A program made the position numbers and the translations under genes. This document shows positions 24,582 to 34,747 of a stretch of 64,000 nt of DNA, one piece after another. The notes under the pieces were generated by a model that saw only the letters and a program-made list of their open reading frames with translations, was not told where the DNA came from and did not search any database. Source of the stretch: DASWOJ01 sp964242415 (GTDB taxonomy: Bacteria; Pseudomonadota; Alphaproteobacteria; Acetobacterales; Acetobacteraceae); the NCBI GenBank assembly GCA_964242415.1, contig CAXTAT010000011.1, forward strand, positions 68,161 through 132,160. Reading direction: 5' to 3'. How positions within the stretch are numbered: the stretch's first letter is position 1; the number at the start of each line of letters is the position of its first letter.

Positions 24582-26081
24582 ATGACCGTCGCCAGCGAGC
24601 AAAACGCAACTGCTTCCCCGCCTGCGCTCGACAAGCAAGGCTGGCTCAACTCCCATGAGGAGGGATACGAGAAAAGCCTGAAGCCCCGGCAAATCCAGAT
24701 GATCGCCATCGGCGGCGCCATCGGCACCGGCCTGTTCCTCGGGGCAGGCGCCCGGCTGGAACTGGCCGGACCGGCGCTCGCCATCGTCTATCTCGCCTGC
24801 GGCGTGTTCTCCTTCCTGATCCTGCGCGCGCTGGGCGAGCTGGTGATGTATCGCCCGACCTCCGGCAGCTTCGTCTCCTATGCGCGCGAGTTCCTGGGCG
24901 AGCGCGGCTCGTTCGCCGCCGGGTGGATGTACTACCTCAACTGGGCCATGACCGGCATCGTCGATATCACCGCCGTCGCGCTCTACATGCGCTACTGGGG
25001 CACCTTTGCCGACGTGCCGCAGTGGGTCTTTGCGCTGGGCGCCCTGGCCTTTGTCGGTGCCATGAACATGGTCGCGGTCAAATGGTTCGGCGAGATGGAG
25101 TTCTGGTTCTCCCTCGTGAAGGTCGGCGCCCTCGTGCTGTTCCTCATCATCGGCCTGGCCCTGCTGGTCAGCGGCCACGGGGTGTCCGGGCAGGCGCCGG
25201 GCCTCCACCTCATCTCGGAAAATGGCGGCATCTTCCCGCACGGCCTGCTGCCGGCGGTAATCATCATCCAAGGCGTCGTCTTCGCCTATGCGGGGATCGA
25301 GCTGATCGGCACCGCGGCGGGGGAGGCGGAGGACCCACACAAGGTGCTGCCCCGCGCCATTAACAGCGTGATGTGGCGCATCGCGCTGTTCTACGTCGGC
25401 TCGGTGCTGCTGCTGGTCCTGCTGATGCCGTGGACGGCCTACAAGGCCGGGGTCAGCCCCTTCGTTACCTTTTTCGGCGCCTTGGGCGTTCCTGGGATCG
25501 GTACGGCGATGAACGTTGTTGTGCTCACTGCCGCGCTGTCCAGCCTAAATTCTGGGCTTTACTCCACCGGGCGCGTACTGCGCTCGCTTGCAATGGGCGG
25601 GTCCGCGCCGCCCTTCGTCGCCAAGATGAATGCACAGAAAGTGCCCTATGGGGGCATCCTCGTCACCCTGGTCGTCTATCTTCTGGGGGTCGTGCTCAAC
25701 TACTTGCTGCCGTCCCAAGTGTTCGAGATCGTGCTGAACGTCGCCTCGCTCGGCATCGTCAGCACCTGGGGTTTCATCGTGGTTTGCCAGATGATGCTGC
25801 GCCGGGCCATCAACCGTGGCGAGGTCGAGCCGGTCGCCTTCCGCATGCCGTTCGCGCCGTTCACCTCCTGGCTTACGCTTGCTTTCCTGCTTGGCGTCTT
25901 GGTCCTGATGGCCTTTGACTATCCCGATGGAACCTACACCATCGCAGCCATTCCAGTGGTGGCGATCCTCCTCTGGGCTGGCTGGCTGGTCCTGAAGGGC
26001 AGCAGCCCCTTCAGCCCTACCATCCCATCCTATGAACTCACTCATGTTGTCGAAATGGACGAACATAACGACCCGCGATAA
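24582..26081 (+). CDS. APC-superfamily amino acid permease (AnsP/CycA-like)
   Basis: The 499-aa protein starts after an AAGGAGGATTCCC Shine-Dalgarno region. It shows the amino acid transporter signature LKPRQIQMIAIGGAIGTGLF with about twelve membrane helices. FAYAGIELIGTAAGEAEDP and ALSSLNSGLYSTGRVLRSLA are typical of asparagine, GABA and D-alanine permeases. It imports amino acids by proton symport at the inner membrane. Asparagine is the best guess from the overall pattern, but substrate cannot be fixed. It stands alone, without a visible partner enzyme. Confidence 0.88.
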   Translation: MTVASEQNATASPPALDKQGWLNSHEEGYEKSLKPRQIQMIAIGGAIGTGLFLGAGARLELAGPALAIVYLACGVFSFLILRALGELVMYRPTSGSFVSYAREFLGERGSFAAGWMYYLNWAMTGIVDITAVALYMRYWGTFADVPQWVFALGALAFVGAMNMVAVKWFGEMEFWFSLVKVGALVLFLIIGLALLVSGHGVSGQAPGLHLISENGGIFPHGLLPAVIIIQGVVFAYAGIELIGTAAGEAEDPHKVLPRAINSVMWRIALFYVGSVLLLVLLMPWTAYKAGVSPFVTFFGALGVPGIGTAMNVVVLTAALSSLNSGLYSTGRVLRSLAMGGSAPPFVAKMNAQKVPYGGILVTLVVYLLGVVLNYLLPSQVFEIVLNVASLGIVSTWGFIVVCQMMLRRAINRGEVEPVAFRMPFAPFTSWLTLAFLLGVLVLMAFDYPDGTYTIAAIPVVAILLWAGWLVLKGSSPFSPTIPSYELTHVVEMDEHNDPR

Positions 26082-26351
26082 TAAGCGCATGCACCGCGGG
26101 CCGGCCAACGGGGTGCGGGTCCGCCTGCATCTTGGCTCGACTTTGGCCGGTCCTGCGGTTTCTGAGGGGAATGGATGGCGGGGCGGAATGCCAACGCGTC
26201 CTGGCGGGGCGCTGGCCTGAAGCACCATGCGCCTCGCCGGGCAATCCTGGACCGATTGCCATTCGCACCAGCCGTGCCCATCGCCGCAAGTCGCCTTCGC
26301 CGCTGAACAACGAAGGGATGGTTCCCCGGACAGCGCCGCAGCGGGGCGGCG

Positions 26352-27779
26352 TCAGCCGCGAGGGAACATGCGCGGGCTGACCCCCTCCACATCCCGTCGC
26401 GCCCAATCCCGGCTTGGCACATCGCGCACCATGCGGGCCTGCGCCTCGTGCAGCGCCGCCGTAGCCGCCGGGTAGTCCATGGTCAGCACCCGCCCGTCCT
26501 CCGCCACCTTGGCCCCATCCACATAAACCGCGCGCACCGCCCGGTCTGCGGCGGCGTACAGCAGCGAGCGCAGGGGATCGTAGCCCGGCCGCATGGCAGG
26601 GTGCGCCAAATCCACCAGCACCAGATCGGCCCGGCAGCCCGGCGCCAGGCGGCCGATGTCGTCACGCCCCAGGATCGCAGCGCCCCCGGCCGTGGCAGCG
26701 GTGAACAGCTCGCCGCCCGTCAGGGTGCGCGGGTTGCCGGCCTGGGTGCGCGCCAGGTACATCGCCAGCCGCATCTCCTCCAGCATGTTGTGCGGGAAGG
26801 TATCGGTGCCGATGCCCACCTTCACCCCAGCCCGGCGGTAACGCCCCATGTCGCGTAGCGCAATGCCGCGCCGGGCAAATACCGTGGGGCAATGCGCCAC
26901 CGCCGCCCCGGTCTGCGCCAGCAACGCCAAGTCGCGGTCGGTGTGCCACGGCGTGAACGGGTGGTCGTCCAGGAAGATTGAGTGCCCGATGATAGAGCGG
27001 CCCGTCAGCACGCCCAGTTGGTGCAGCCAGCCGATGGGGGTGAGGCCGTGGCGGCGGGTGATCTCGTGGAACTCGCTGACCGACTGTGCGGCATGGGTCT
27101 GCCACGCCAGGCCACGCCGGACCGCCTCGGCATGGCTGTCGCGCAGCAGATCGGGCGTGCAGGTGTCAACCTGCGCCGGCACCACCATGCCGGTCAGCCG
27201 GCCCGAGGGATGCTGCGCCGCACGGTCCAGCAGCCGCAGCGCATCGGCCATCGCGCGCTCCCCGGCGGGTGCATCCCACTCATAATCCACGACGTGGCCG
27301 TTCGCGGTGAACCAGCGGGCGCTGCGGAACATCGGCCCCATCACCACGCGCAGCCCGCTTTCCCCGGCCACGTCCAGCCAGGCGTCGTACGGCAGCGACA
27401 AGTCCACCACGGTGGTGACGCCGGACAGCAGCAGCTCGCTGAATGCCACCCGAGCGCAGTCCGCCGCCGCGTCCGCGGGCGGGCGGAAGATCGGCAGGTA
27501 CTCGTATAGCGACGAGTTGTAGAGGCCCGGCGTGCCCACCTCATCCGTCAGCCCCTTGAGCATCGGCTCCGAGGACGGATGGCTGTGGACGTCCACCAGG
27601 CCCGGCATGACCAGCAGCCCGCGCCCGTCAACCTCCGTGTCCACCGGGCCAGCATAGCCGCGACCGACATGGGTGAGCGCACCGTCCGCCCAGGCTACAT
27701 CGGCGCCGGACAGGTAAGAATGCCCGGCGCCGTCCCAGGCAACGACGGTGTCCGCGCTGCGGATCACGGTGGTGGGCAT
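26352..27779 (-). CDS. Amidohydrolase family protein (cytosine/guanine deaminase-like)
   Basis: The 475-aa enzyme carries the metal-binding motif GLVDVHSH, then a metal His in LAWQTHAAQ, IGHSIFLDD with another His, and the catalytic Asp in GIGTDTFPHN. These place it in the AtzA/TrzN/guanine-deaminase branch of the amidohydrolase superfamily. It ends the minus-strand operon 9 bases after the binding-protein gene. The pairing with a peptide-type importer suggests that it acts on an imported amide or N-heterocycle; the substrate is unknown. Confidence 0.87.
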   Translation of the reverse strand: MPTTVIRSADTVVAWDGAGHSYLSGADVAWADGALTHVGRGYAGPVDTEVDGRGLLVMPGLVDVHSHPSSEPMLKGLTDEVGTPGLYNSSLYEYLPIFRPPADAAADCARVAFSELLLSGVTTVVDLSLPYDAWLDVAGESGLRVVMGPMFRSARWFTANGHVVDYEWDAPAGERAMADALRLLDRAAQHPSGRLTGMVVPAQVDTCTPDLLRDSHAEAVRRGLAWQTHAAQSVSEFHEITRRHGLTPIGWLHQLGVLTGRSIIGHSIFLDDHPFTPWHTDRDLALLAQTGAAVAHCPTVFARRGIALRDMGRYRRAGVKVGIGTDTFPHNMLEEMRLAMYLARTQAGNPRTLTGGELFTAATAGGAAILGRDDIGRLAPGCRADLVLVDLAHPAMRPGYDPLRSLLYAAADRAVRAVYVDGAKVAEDGRVLTMDYPAATAALHEAQARMVRDVPSRDWARRDVEGVSPRMFPRG

Positions 27780-27788
27780 GGTGCGCTC

Positions 27789-29387
27789 CTACTGCGACAG
27801 GGTGATGTCCAGCCCCTTGTAGATGCCCATGCCGTAGATGCCATGCGCCCGCACCCCATGCGCGCGCCGCCCGGACACCACCCAAAGCTGCTCCCGCACC
27901 AGGGGGATCCACACGCTGGCCTCGGTCAGTTGCTCCTGCACGCTGGCCAGGGCTCCGTGCTTCACCCCATCATCGGTGGCGGTGCGGGCCTGCTTAAGCC
28001 AGGCGTCGGTCTGCTCGTTCTTCCAGTTCATCCGGTTGGGCGTCGGCGCGTTGGTCGAGGGGAAGTACAGGTTCAACGCCTCGCTGGCCGATACGTAGGG
28101 GTAGGACATGATGAAGGCGCCGAACTCCTGGGTCGCCAGCTTGCCCCAGGCAACGGTGGCGTCCCACATCTGCACGCGCATCTCGACGCCGATGCGCTTC
28201 AAGTCGGCCTGGATCGCCTCGACGGCGCGGTTGTTCAGGGTGTCGCTGATGCCATACAGCGTGAAGGATGCGCGCTCGCCGTTCCTCAAGCGCACGCCAT
28301 CCGGGCCGGGCGCCCATCCGGCTTCGTCCAGCAGCTTGCGGGCGGCTACGGGGTCGAAAGCGGGGAACTCCGCCCGGCTTTTCGGGTCGAAGTCCAGCAC
28401 GGCCGGGTTCAGGTAGCTGTCGGCCGGGGTCGCGGCGCCGAACCATACGGCCTTGGCGATGGCCTCCCGGTTCACCGCCATCACCATGGCCCGGCGCAGC
28501 ACGGGGTCATTCACCGCGGGCTTGTCCACCTTGAAGCCTACGAAATAGTCCCAGAAGTAGTTCGGCTGGTTGGACAGCGTGATGCCCGGCGTGTTCCGCA
28601 GCGACGGCAGGGCGATGGGCGGCTCGTACTGCGTCGCGTCCCCCTGGCCCGACTGGATCGCGGCCAGGATGGTGTTGGCGTCGGGGATGACGCGCCAGAT
28701 CACCCGGTCCACCTGCGGCGCCGGGTTGTTGAACACTGGCGGCCCCCAGGTGTAGCCCTCGTGCCGGCGCATCACCATCTCCTGTCGTGGCGTCCAGGAC
28801 ACCCAGCAGAACGGCCCCGTTCCGTTGAAGCCCTGCACGCCGAAGTTGGCGCCCAGGCCCTCGACCGAGGCCTTGTCCACGATCGTCAGGAAAAACAGGC
28901 TGAGCTGCAGCGGCAGTTCGTTGAACGGGTCAGTCAGCTCGTATTCGACCGTCGTGGGATCGATCGCGCGCACGTCCTTCACCGGGCCGGCCCGCCAACG
29001 GGTGGGGCTGCGGGTGGCGGGATCCACGAAACGCTTGATGGTATAAGCCACGTCGTCGGCCGTCATGCGGCGGCCGTCGCAGAACGTCACATCGTCGCGC
29101 AGCTTGAAGGTATAGAGCTTGCCATCGGGGCTGACGGTCCAGCTCGTCGCCAGGCCCGGCCGCACCGTCCTCATGTCCCAATCGAGCGAGGTCAGCGTGT
29201 CGCCCAGGAACGTCAGCGCCTCCCCGGCCGAGCGCGCGGTGGAGCGGGCAGGGTCGTAGTTGTCGCTGTCGATGGTCCGCAACAGCACCAGCGTGCCCGG
29301 CGGCGCCGTCTGCGCACGGACCGGGCCGGAGGGAACGGACAGGGAAGCAGCCAAGCCGAGTGCGGCGGCCAGCATGAGCGGCTTCAT
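27789..29387 (-). CDS. ABC transporter substrate-binding protein, family 5 (peptide/nickel/opine type)
   Basis: The 532-aa protein has a signal peptide (MKPLMLAAALGLAASLSV ending VRAQ). It also has the SBP_bac_5 layout: LATSWTVSPDGKLYTFKLRD, VTFCDGRRMTADDVAYTIKR, then FNGTGPF and late AFIMSYPYVSASEALNLYF. It is periplasmic and delivers ligand to the two permeases encoded immediately upstream. The start at 29387 overlaps the permease stop (ATGA). The ligand is unknown; the flanking amidohydrolases suggest an amide-containing compound rather than simple peptides. Confidence 0.9.
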   Translation of the reverse strand: MKPLMLAAALGLAASLSVPSGPVRAQTAPPGTLVLLRTIDSDNYDPARSTARSAGEALTFLGDTLTSLDWDMRTVRPGLATSWTVSPDGKLYTFKLRDDVTFCDGRRMTADDVAYTIKRFVDPATRSPTRWRAGPVKDVRAIDPTTVEYELTDPFNELPLQLSLFFLTIVDKASVEGLGANFGVQGFNGTGPFCWVSWTPRQEMVMRRHEGYTWGPPVFNNPAPQVDRVIWRVIPDANTILAAIQSGQGDATQYEPPIALPSLRNTPGITLSNQPNYFWDYFVGFKVDKPAVNDPVLRRAMVMAVNREAIAKAVWFGAATPADSYLNPAVLDFDPKSRAEFPAFDPVAARKLLDEAGWAPGPDGVRLRNGERASFTLYGISDTLNNRAVEAIQADLKRIGVEMRVQMWDATVAWGKLATQEFGAFIMSYPYVSASEALNLYFPSTNAPTPNRMNWKNEQTDAWLKQARTATDDGVKHGALASVQEQLTEASVWIPLVREQLWVVSGRRAHGVRAHGIYGMGIYKGLDITLSQ

Positions 29388-30208
29388 GGGTTGCTCCCGG
29401 TGCTCCGCGGGTCCAGCGCGTCCCGCAGCGAGTCTCCAAGCACGTTGCATGCCAGCACCACGGCCACGATGGCGACGCAGGGCACGACCGCGATGTGCGG
29501 CGCAAAGAACAGGAAGTTGCGCCCCTGCGACGCCATTGCCCCCAGCTCCGCCGTGGGCGGCTGCGCGCCCAGGCCCAGGAAGGACAGCGCCGCCGCCAGC
29601 AGGATCACCTGGCCGAACCGCAGCGTGGCGAACACCAGCAGGGCGGCGGCGCAGTTGGGCAGCAGGTGCCGCAGGATCAGCCGCCCGTTGCCGGCGCCCG
29701 TGGCGCGGGCGGCCTCGATATAGTCGCGCGCCATCTCCACCCCTGCCGCGGCACGGGCGATGCGGGCCATCAGCGGCACCGTCGCGGCAGACAGCGCCAG
29801 CACCACCGCCGGCACCCCCGGCCCCAGGATGCCAGCCAGCGCCAGGCCGAACAGGATGGCGGGGAACGACAGCAGCACGTCCATCCCGCGCATCACCAGC
29901 CCATCCCAACGGCGGTGGAACGCGGCAAGCAGGCCGAGGCCGACGCCCACCGCACCCCCGGCCGCCACCGACGCCGCGCCGATCAGCAGCGTCAGCCGCA
30001 GGCCGAACAGCACCCGGGTCACCAGGTCCCGCCCCTGGTCGTCCGCGCCCAGCAACAGCCCTGCGCCCGGCGGCTGCATGGCGAGCGACAGGTCGTTGTC
30101 CGCGGGGTCGGTCGGCGCGATCAGCGGCGCCAGCACAGCCAGCCCCGCCGCAGCGACCAGCACCAGCAGGGCTGCAACGGCCATCGGATCGCGCAACAGC
30201 CGCCTCAT
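29384..30208 (-). CDS. ABC transporter permease, DppC/OppC type
   Basis: The 274-aa inner-membrane protein starts MRRLLRDPMAVAALLVLVAA and shows the OppC-type GADDQGRDLVTRVLFGLRLT. The permease EAA loop region YIEAARATGAGNGRLILRHL, then LPN, contacts the ATPase. It overlaps the binding-protein gene downstream and the DppB-type gene upstream by 4 bases each, consistent with a stoichiometric operon. No ATPase gene is present in the operon. Confidence 0.9.
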   Translation of the reverse strand: MRRLLRDPMAVAALLVLVAAAGLAVLAPLIAPTDPADNDLSLAMQPPGAGLLLGADDQGRDLVTRVLFGLRLTLLIGAASVAAGGAVGVGLGLLAAFHRRWDGLVMRGMDVLLSFPAILFGLALAGILGPGVPAVVLALSAATVPLMARIARAAAGVEMARDYIEAARATGAGNGRLILRHLLPNCAAALLVFATLRFGQVILLAAALSFLGLGAQPPTAELGAMASQGRNFLFFAPHIAVVPCVAIVAVVLACNVLGDSLRDALDPRSTGSNP

Positions 30209-31143
30209 GCGCGCAGGCGGGGGTCCAGCCGCAGGCTGAGCAGGTCCACGCCGAGGTTCACCAGGATGAACCCGCCCGCCAGCACCAGGATCGTGCCCTG
30301 CGCCATCGGGAAGTCCGACGACATGATGGCACCGACGGCAAGCCGGCCGACGCCGGGCCAGGAGAAGATGGTCTCCGTCACCACGGCTCCGCCGAGCAGG
30401 AAGCCGACCTGCAGCCCGATCAAGGTCACAACAGGGATCAGCGCGTTGCGGAGCGCATGGCGCAGCACCACCGAGCGCTCGCGCAGCCCCTTGGCGTAGG
30501 CGGTGCGGACGTGGTCGGCACGCAGCCCCTCCAGCACGGAGGAGCGAGTCATCCGCGCCACCGGCCCGACGAACGACAGGCCGAGCGTGAGCGCCGGCAG
30601 TGCCAGGGACTGCAGCCCGGCGAGCGTCCAGATCGGCCCGGCCCGGCCGGTGAACGGCAGCAGTCCCCAACGAAAGCCCACGAACCAGATCAGCAACAGC
30701 CCGACGAAGAACACCGGCACCGACACGCCAGCGACCGCCAGCGCCGTCACCACACGGTCCGGCCAACGCCGGTGCCGCACCGCCGCCAGCGTACCCAGCC
30801 CCAGCCCGGCCGGCACCGCCCAGAACAGGGTCGCCAGCATCAGTTCGGCCGTGGGGCCGACGGTGTTGGCCAGCTCGGACGCCACCGGTACGTTGTTGAT
30901 GACCGACACGCCGAGGTCCCCCCGCAGCAGCCGGCCAAGGTAGCGGACGAACTGCACCGGCACCGGCTGGTCCAGGCCGAGGTCGGCGCGGATGGCCGCC
31001 ACCACGTCCGCTGTGGCCGACGGGCCGGCGCGGATGGCGGCCGGGTCGGCGGGCACCACCTGCATCAGCAGGAAGCCGATCAGCAGCACCCCCAGCAGCA
31101 CCGGCGCGGCCAGCAACAGGCGCCCGACCGCCAGGCGGAGCAT
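30205..31143 (-). CDS. ABC transporter permease, DppB/OppB type
   Basis: The 312-aa protein has the DppB N-terminus (LRLAVGRLLLAAPVLLGVLL, then QVVPADPA), the conserved LGLDQPVPVQFVRYLGRLLR and GDLGVS. The EAA loop is HVRTAYAKGLRERSVVLRHA, and ETIFSWPGVGRLAVGAI lies near the end. It forms the translocation pore with the DppC-type permease. Its start overlaps the upstream amidohydrolase stop by one base (TGATG). Confidence 0.92.
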   Translation of the reverse strand: MLRLAVGRLLLAAPVLLGVLLIGFLLMQVVPADPAAIRAGPSATADVVAAIRADLGLDQPVPVQFVRYLGRLLRGDLGVSVINNVPVASELANTVGPTAELMLATLFWAVPAGLGLGTLAAVRHRRWPDRVVTALAVAGVSVPVFFVGLLLIWFVGFRWGLLPFTGRAGPIWTLAGLQSLALPALTLGLSFVGPVARMTRSSVLEGLRADHVRTAYAKGLRERSVVLRHALRNALIPVVTLIGLQVGFLLGGAVVTETIFSWPGVGRLAVGAIMSSDFPMAQGTILVLAGGFILVNLGVDLLSLRLDPRLRA

Positions 31144-32753
31144 CAGGCGAGCGTCCCCGCGACCGGCACGCCGCCGCGCAGCACGAAGCTGACGGTCGTG
31201 GCGGGGATCGCCTCCGGGTCGGCCGTGAAGATGTCCTGCGACAGCACGGCCACGTCCGCCAGCAGGCCCGGCAACAGCCGGCCACGCTCCGTTTCGGCGA
31301 ACTGCGTGTAGGCGCCGCACCAGGTCAGGCAGTGCACCGCCTGCTCGACGCTGATCGCCTCATCCGGGCCGAGCACGGCGCCGCGGCTCGTGCGGCGCAT
31401 GAGCATCGCGTGGATGTTCTGGAACGGGTCGGTCGTGGACACCGGCGCGTCCGAGCTTGCCGCCGGGTTCTGGCCGTCCTGCAGCCAGCTTCGCATCGGG
31501 TAGGCCGCGGCGGCGCGGGCGTCGCCGAGGTTGGCGACGTAGCTGTCGCCGAATTCGCGCATGAAGATCGGCTGCGGCACCGGCTCGATCCCGCGCGCCG
31601 CCATGCGGGCGCGCTGGCCCGGCGATACGAAGCCGCAATGCTCGATCCGGTGCCGCCGGCCGCCGACGGGGTGTGCGGCGGTGTCGGCGGCCTCCATGCC
31701 CTGCAGCACTTGCTCGATGCCGGCGTCGCCGATGGCGTGGATCGCCAACTGCCAGCCCTGCGCGTGGTAGCGGGCGAGCAGGCCGTGCATCGTGGCGTCC
31801 GGGAAGCAGAGCACGCCGGTGCCGCCGGGCAGGTAGGGTTCGGACATGGCGGCGGTCAGGCCGCCAGCGGAGCCGTCGGCGAACACCTTGACGGCCCTGA
31901 AGCGCAGCATGGCGTCGCCGTCGCCAGGGCGGATGCCGGCCTGCCAGGCCTGCCCGGCGATGCCCTCGGGGTTGCCGGCCAGGCAGATCCAGGTCCGCAC
32001 CGGCAGGCGGCCCGCAGCGTGCGCGGCGCGGTAGGCGGCGACCTCCCGCATGCCAGCCACCATGCCGACGTTCGCGTCCATGACGGCGGTGAAGCCCTGC
32101 TCGTTCATGTGCGTGCCGGCGCGCTCGATGGCGTCCACCAGGGCAGCGTCGGACGGCTCCGGGATGTGGCCGCGCACCAGGGGCACCGCACGCTCCTGCA
32201 GCAGCCCCGTCAGGCCGCCCGCTGCCCGGCCAATCACGCCGCCGTCCGGGTCCGGCGTGTTGTGGCCCACCCCGGCCAGGGCGAGCGCCGCATGGTTCGC
32301 CACGCCCATGTGGCCACAGGTGCGGATGACGAACACCGGATGGTCCGGGACAGCGGCGGCCAGCTCGTCCGCGGTCGGGTGGCGGCCGACGTCCAGCTCG
32401 GCATGGTCGTAGCCGCTGCCCTCCACCCAGGCGCCGCGCGGCGTGCGGGCGGCCTCGTCGCGCAGGGCCGACAGCAGGCCGTCCAGGGTCCGCACCCGCT
32501 CCGGCCGCAGGTTCACCTTCAGCATCGTCACGCCGAGCGGCAGCAGGTGCTGGTGCGCGTCGTTGAATGCCGGCACGGCCACGCGGCCGTCCAGCCGCAC
32601 CCGCCGCGTGCCGGGGCCGGCTAGGGCGCGGACGGCCTCCCGCGTCCCGCAGGCGATGATGCGGTCCCCGGCGATGGCGAGCGCCTCGGCGAAGCCCTCG
32701 TGCAGCCCGCGGAAGATGCGGCCCTCGATCAGCGTGTCGGCGTAGCCCGTCAT
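31143..32753 (-). CDS. YtcJ-like amidohydrolase
   Basis: The 536-aa protein follows the YtcJ/Amidohydro_3 plan: NDAHQHLLPLG supplies the first metal histidines, then VEGSGYDHAELDVGRHPTAD, IRTCGHMGVAN, VKVFADGSAGGL, AIHAIGDAGIEQVL, RIEHCGFVSP and SSDAPVSTTDPFQNI. YtcJ homologs hydrolyse N-substituted amides and related compounds. It is the first gene of a minus-strand run continuing into the importer and a second amidohydrolase. The start at 32753 begins MTGYADTLIEG; the frame extends 11 codons upstream without conservation. Confidence 0.88.
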   Translation of the reverse strand: MTGYADTLIEGRIFRGLHEGFAEALAIAGDRIIACGTREAVRALAGPGTRRVRLDGRVAVPAFNDAHQHLLPLGVTMLKVNLRPERVRTLDGLLSALRDEAARTPRGAWVEGSGYDHAELDVGRHPTADELAAAVPDHPVFVIRTCGHMGVANHAALALAGVGHNTPDPDGGVIGRAAGGLTGLLQERAVPLVRGHIPEPSDAALVDAIERAGTHMNEQGFTAVMDANVGMVAGMREVAAYRAAHAAGRLPVRTWICLAGNPEGIAGQAWQAGIRPGDGDAMLRFRAVKVFADGSAGGLTAAMSEPYLPGGTGVLCFPDATMHGLLARYHAQGWQLAIHAIGDAGIEQVLQGMEAADTAAHPVGGRRHRIEHCGFVSPGQRARMAARGIEPVPQPIFMREFGDSYVANLGDARAAAAYPMRSWLQDGQNPAASSDAPVSTTDPFQNIHAMLMRRTSRGAVLGPDEAISVEQAVHCLTWCGAYTQFAETERGRLLPGLLADVAVLSQDIFTADPEAIPATTVSFVLRGGVPVAGTLA

Positions 32754-32976
32754 GGTTCGGCCCTGCGTGTTCGGCCCGGTCCACACAAACGCCGTGCCAT
32801 GGAGCAGGACGAGAATGATCCTGTATGCTCTACGCCTGCAAGTGGGCGTGCCCGCTCAAGCCCGTGCTGTGGCCGTAAGCTCATGTCTCAGTTGTGGCGA
32901 CACGGCGCCTTGCCGCCGCACGCCGATCTGCCCTATCTCCCGGCCGGCACGGAAACGGTGTGGAGGAGCCTAAGGT

Positions 32977-34747
32977 ATGCAGGCCAAAACGAACCGCCGG
33001 CCTGGGCGCGACGTGGAAGCCGACGCGGCTCCCAGCATCGAACGGCTGCGCGAGTGCATGAACAGCCTGCTGCTGGATGCCATTGCGTTCGTCCCAGTTG
33101 CGAAGATGGATGAGACCATCCGCGGCTGGCTGATGCGATCTGAGCCTGTGCCGTCCGACCCGGTTGACGAGATACGGTTGATGGCCGACGCCCTTGGGAT
33201 GGCGACGGACCTTGCCGTGTTCACGCCGTCGGCCGGCGGCCAGACCGCGTTCGACCGGCTGGCCCGGCAACGCCCCTCCCTGACCGCGGACGAGCGCGCC
33301 GCCCTGCAGGCGTTGCGCCAGGCCGAGTTCCGGCTGTTGCGGTTCGAGGCCGCAGGGGACGCCGGCGCCGCTCGCGTTCGCGACCTCGCCACCGGCGAGA
33401 TGCTGCAGGTGCTGGAACCGAACCTTGAAGCGGAACTGGCCGGGCTGGCGCTGACCGGACGGCCCGTACCCGTGGCCGGCGGACTGCATGTATTCATGCA
33501 GCGTGGTGACGCCGCTGGACAAGGCCGGGCTTGCCGTCGCGTCGGGGTTCATCCGCCCCGGCGGGCGCGGGCTGTTGAACCTGCAGCGCTGCGCCAACGC
33601 CGTGTATCGCCATGTCCAGCGCCACGGCACGCCACGCATCCTGGGCCTGAACGATGCGCCGATGGACGACGACATGCCGGAGGATGCGAGCGAGCTGGAC
33701 CAGGTCGCCGCGCGCTGGGCAAATCCGGACGCCGCGCGCACCGCCGAGGACGTGCAGCGGGTCCGCACGCAATCCGACCTAAGCTCCTTGATGGACATGA
33801 TTGCGTCCGCCGCCAACACGCGGCTGCACGGGGTCCATGCGCTGTCGGACGCCTACGCCGAGATCGTGCGGGTGCAGTTGGAGACCGTGCATCGGCGGCA
33901 GTTGGCCGGGTCCGGCAGCTTCGGATTGGACGAGGTGGCTGCCGCAGTCGAGTCGGAGATTGCCGCCCGCGACCTGCCCCCCGGCGCGGGCGAGGTGTTC
34001 GCCGACGCCCGGCGCCGGCTCGGGGCGCCAGCGGGGCGGGACGCGAACCTCGACCGGCTGATCGGCCGTATTCAGGCACTGCGGGCCAAAACGGTCGAGC
34101 AGGGCTGCACGGAGGCGGAGGCGCTGGCGGCGGCCGGAAAGGTGGCGGAGCTGCTGGACCGCTACGGCCTGAGCCTGAGCGAGCTGGACCTGCAGCGCCA
34201 GGCGTGCGAGGGCGCGGCGGTCGAGACCGGGCGCAAGCGCGTCGGACCCGTCGATGAGTGCGTGCCGGCCATTGCAGCGTTTTTCGACTGCCGGGTCTGG
34301 GGCGAGAAGGGCGGCGAGGGCCAGCTGCGCTACGTGTTCTTCGGCTTGCCGGCGGACGTAACGGCGGCGCGATACCTATACGACCTGGTGGAGCAGGCGT
34401 TCGAGACTGAGACCGCCCTGTTCCGCGCCGGCCCGACCTACGCTGCGACGCCGGCCGGCCTGCGGCGGACCGCGACCAATTCGTTCGGGATCGGCCTGGG
34501 CCGGGGCATTAGAGAAAAGCTGCACAGCTTGCGAATGGCGCGTGAAGGTGCGTTGCGCGAGGCATCCGGGCGCGATCTGGTGGTGGCCAAGGCCGGTGTG
34601 GTGGAGGCCGAGCTGGCCCGGCTCGGCCTGAGCCTCAGCGCCCGCAAGGGACCGAAAGGGCGGAATGTGCTGCCCGATGCCTACGAGGTGGGGCACGAGG
34701 CCGGGCTTGTGTTCGAGTATGCGCCTGGCGTGGAATATGAACCCTGA
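32977..34747 (+). pseudogene. DUF2786-domain protein interrupted by a frameshift
   Basis: One frame runs from ATG 32977 (RBS GGAGGAG) through LALTGRPVPVAGGLHVFMQ. At about 33502 the sensible sequence jumps forward by one base into VVTPLDKAGLAVASGFIRPG and stays in that frame to the stop at 34747. Removing one base restores a single protein near 590 aa. The later frame contains a DUF2786-like helix pair (RDANLDRLIGRIQALRAKTV, GCTEAEALAAAGKVAELLDR, YGLSLSELDL) and a conserved C-terminal region. Function is unknown. It could also be two adjacent genes or a sequencing error. Confidence 0.65.

Noticed and set aside
27579..31311. Very long open frames on the plus strand opposite the ABC importer operon
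   Set aside because: They are antisense shadows of GC-rich genes: composition is Arg/Gln/His/Gly-rich, no family motif appears, and the minus strand holds clear overlapping ABC genes.
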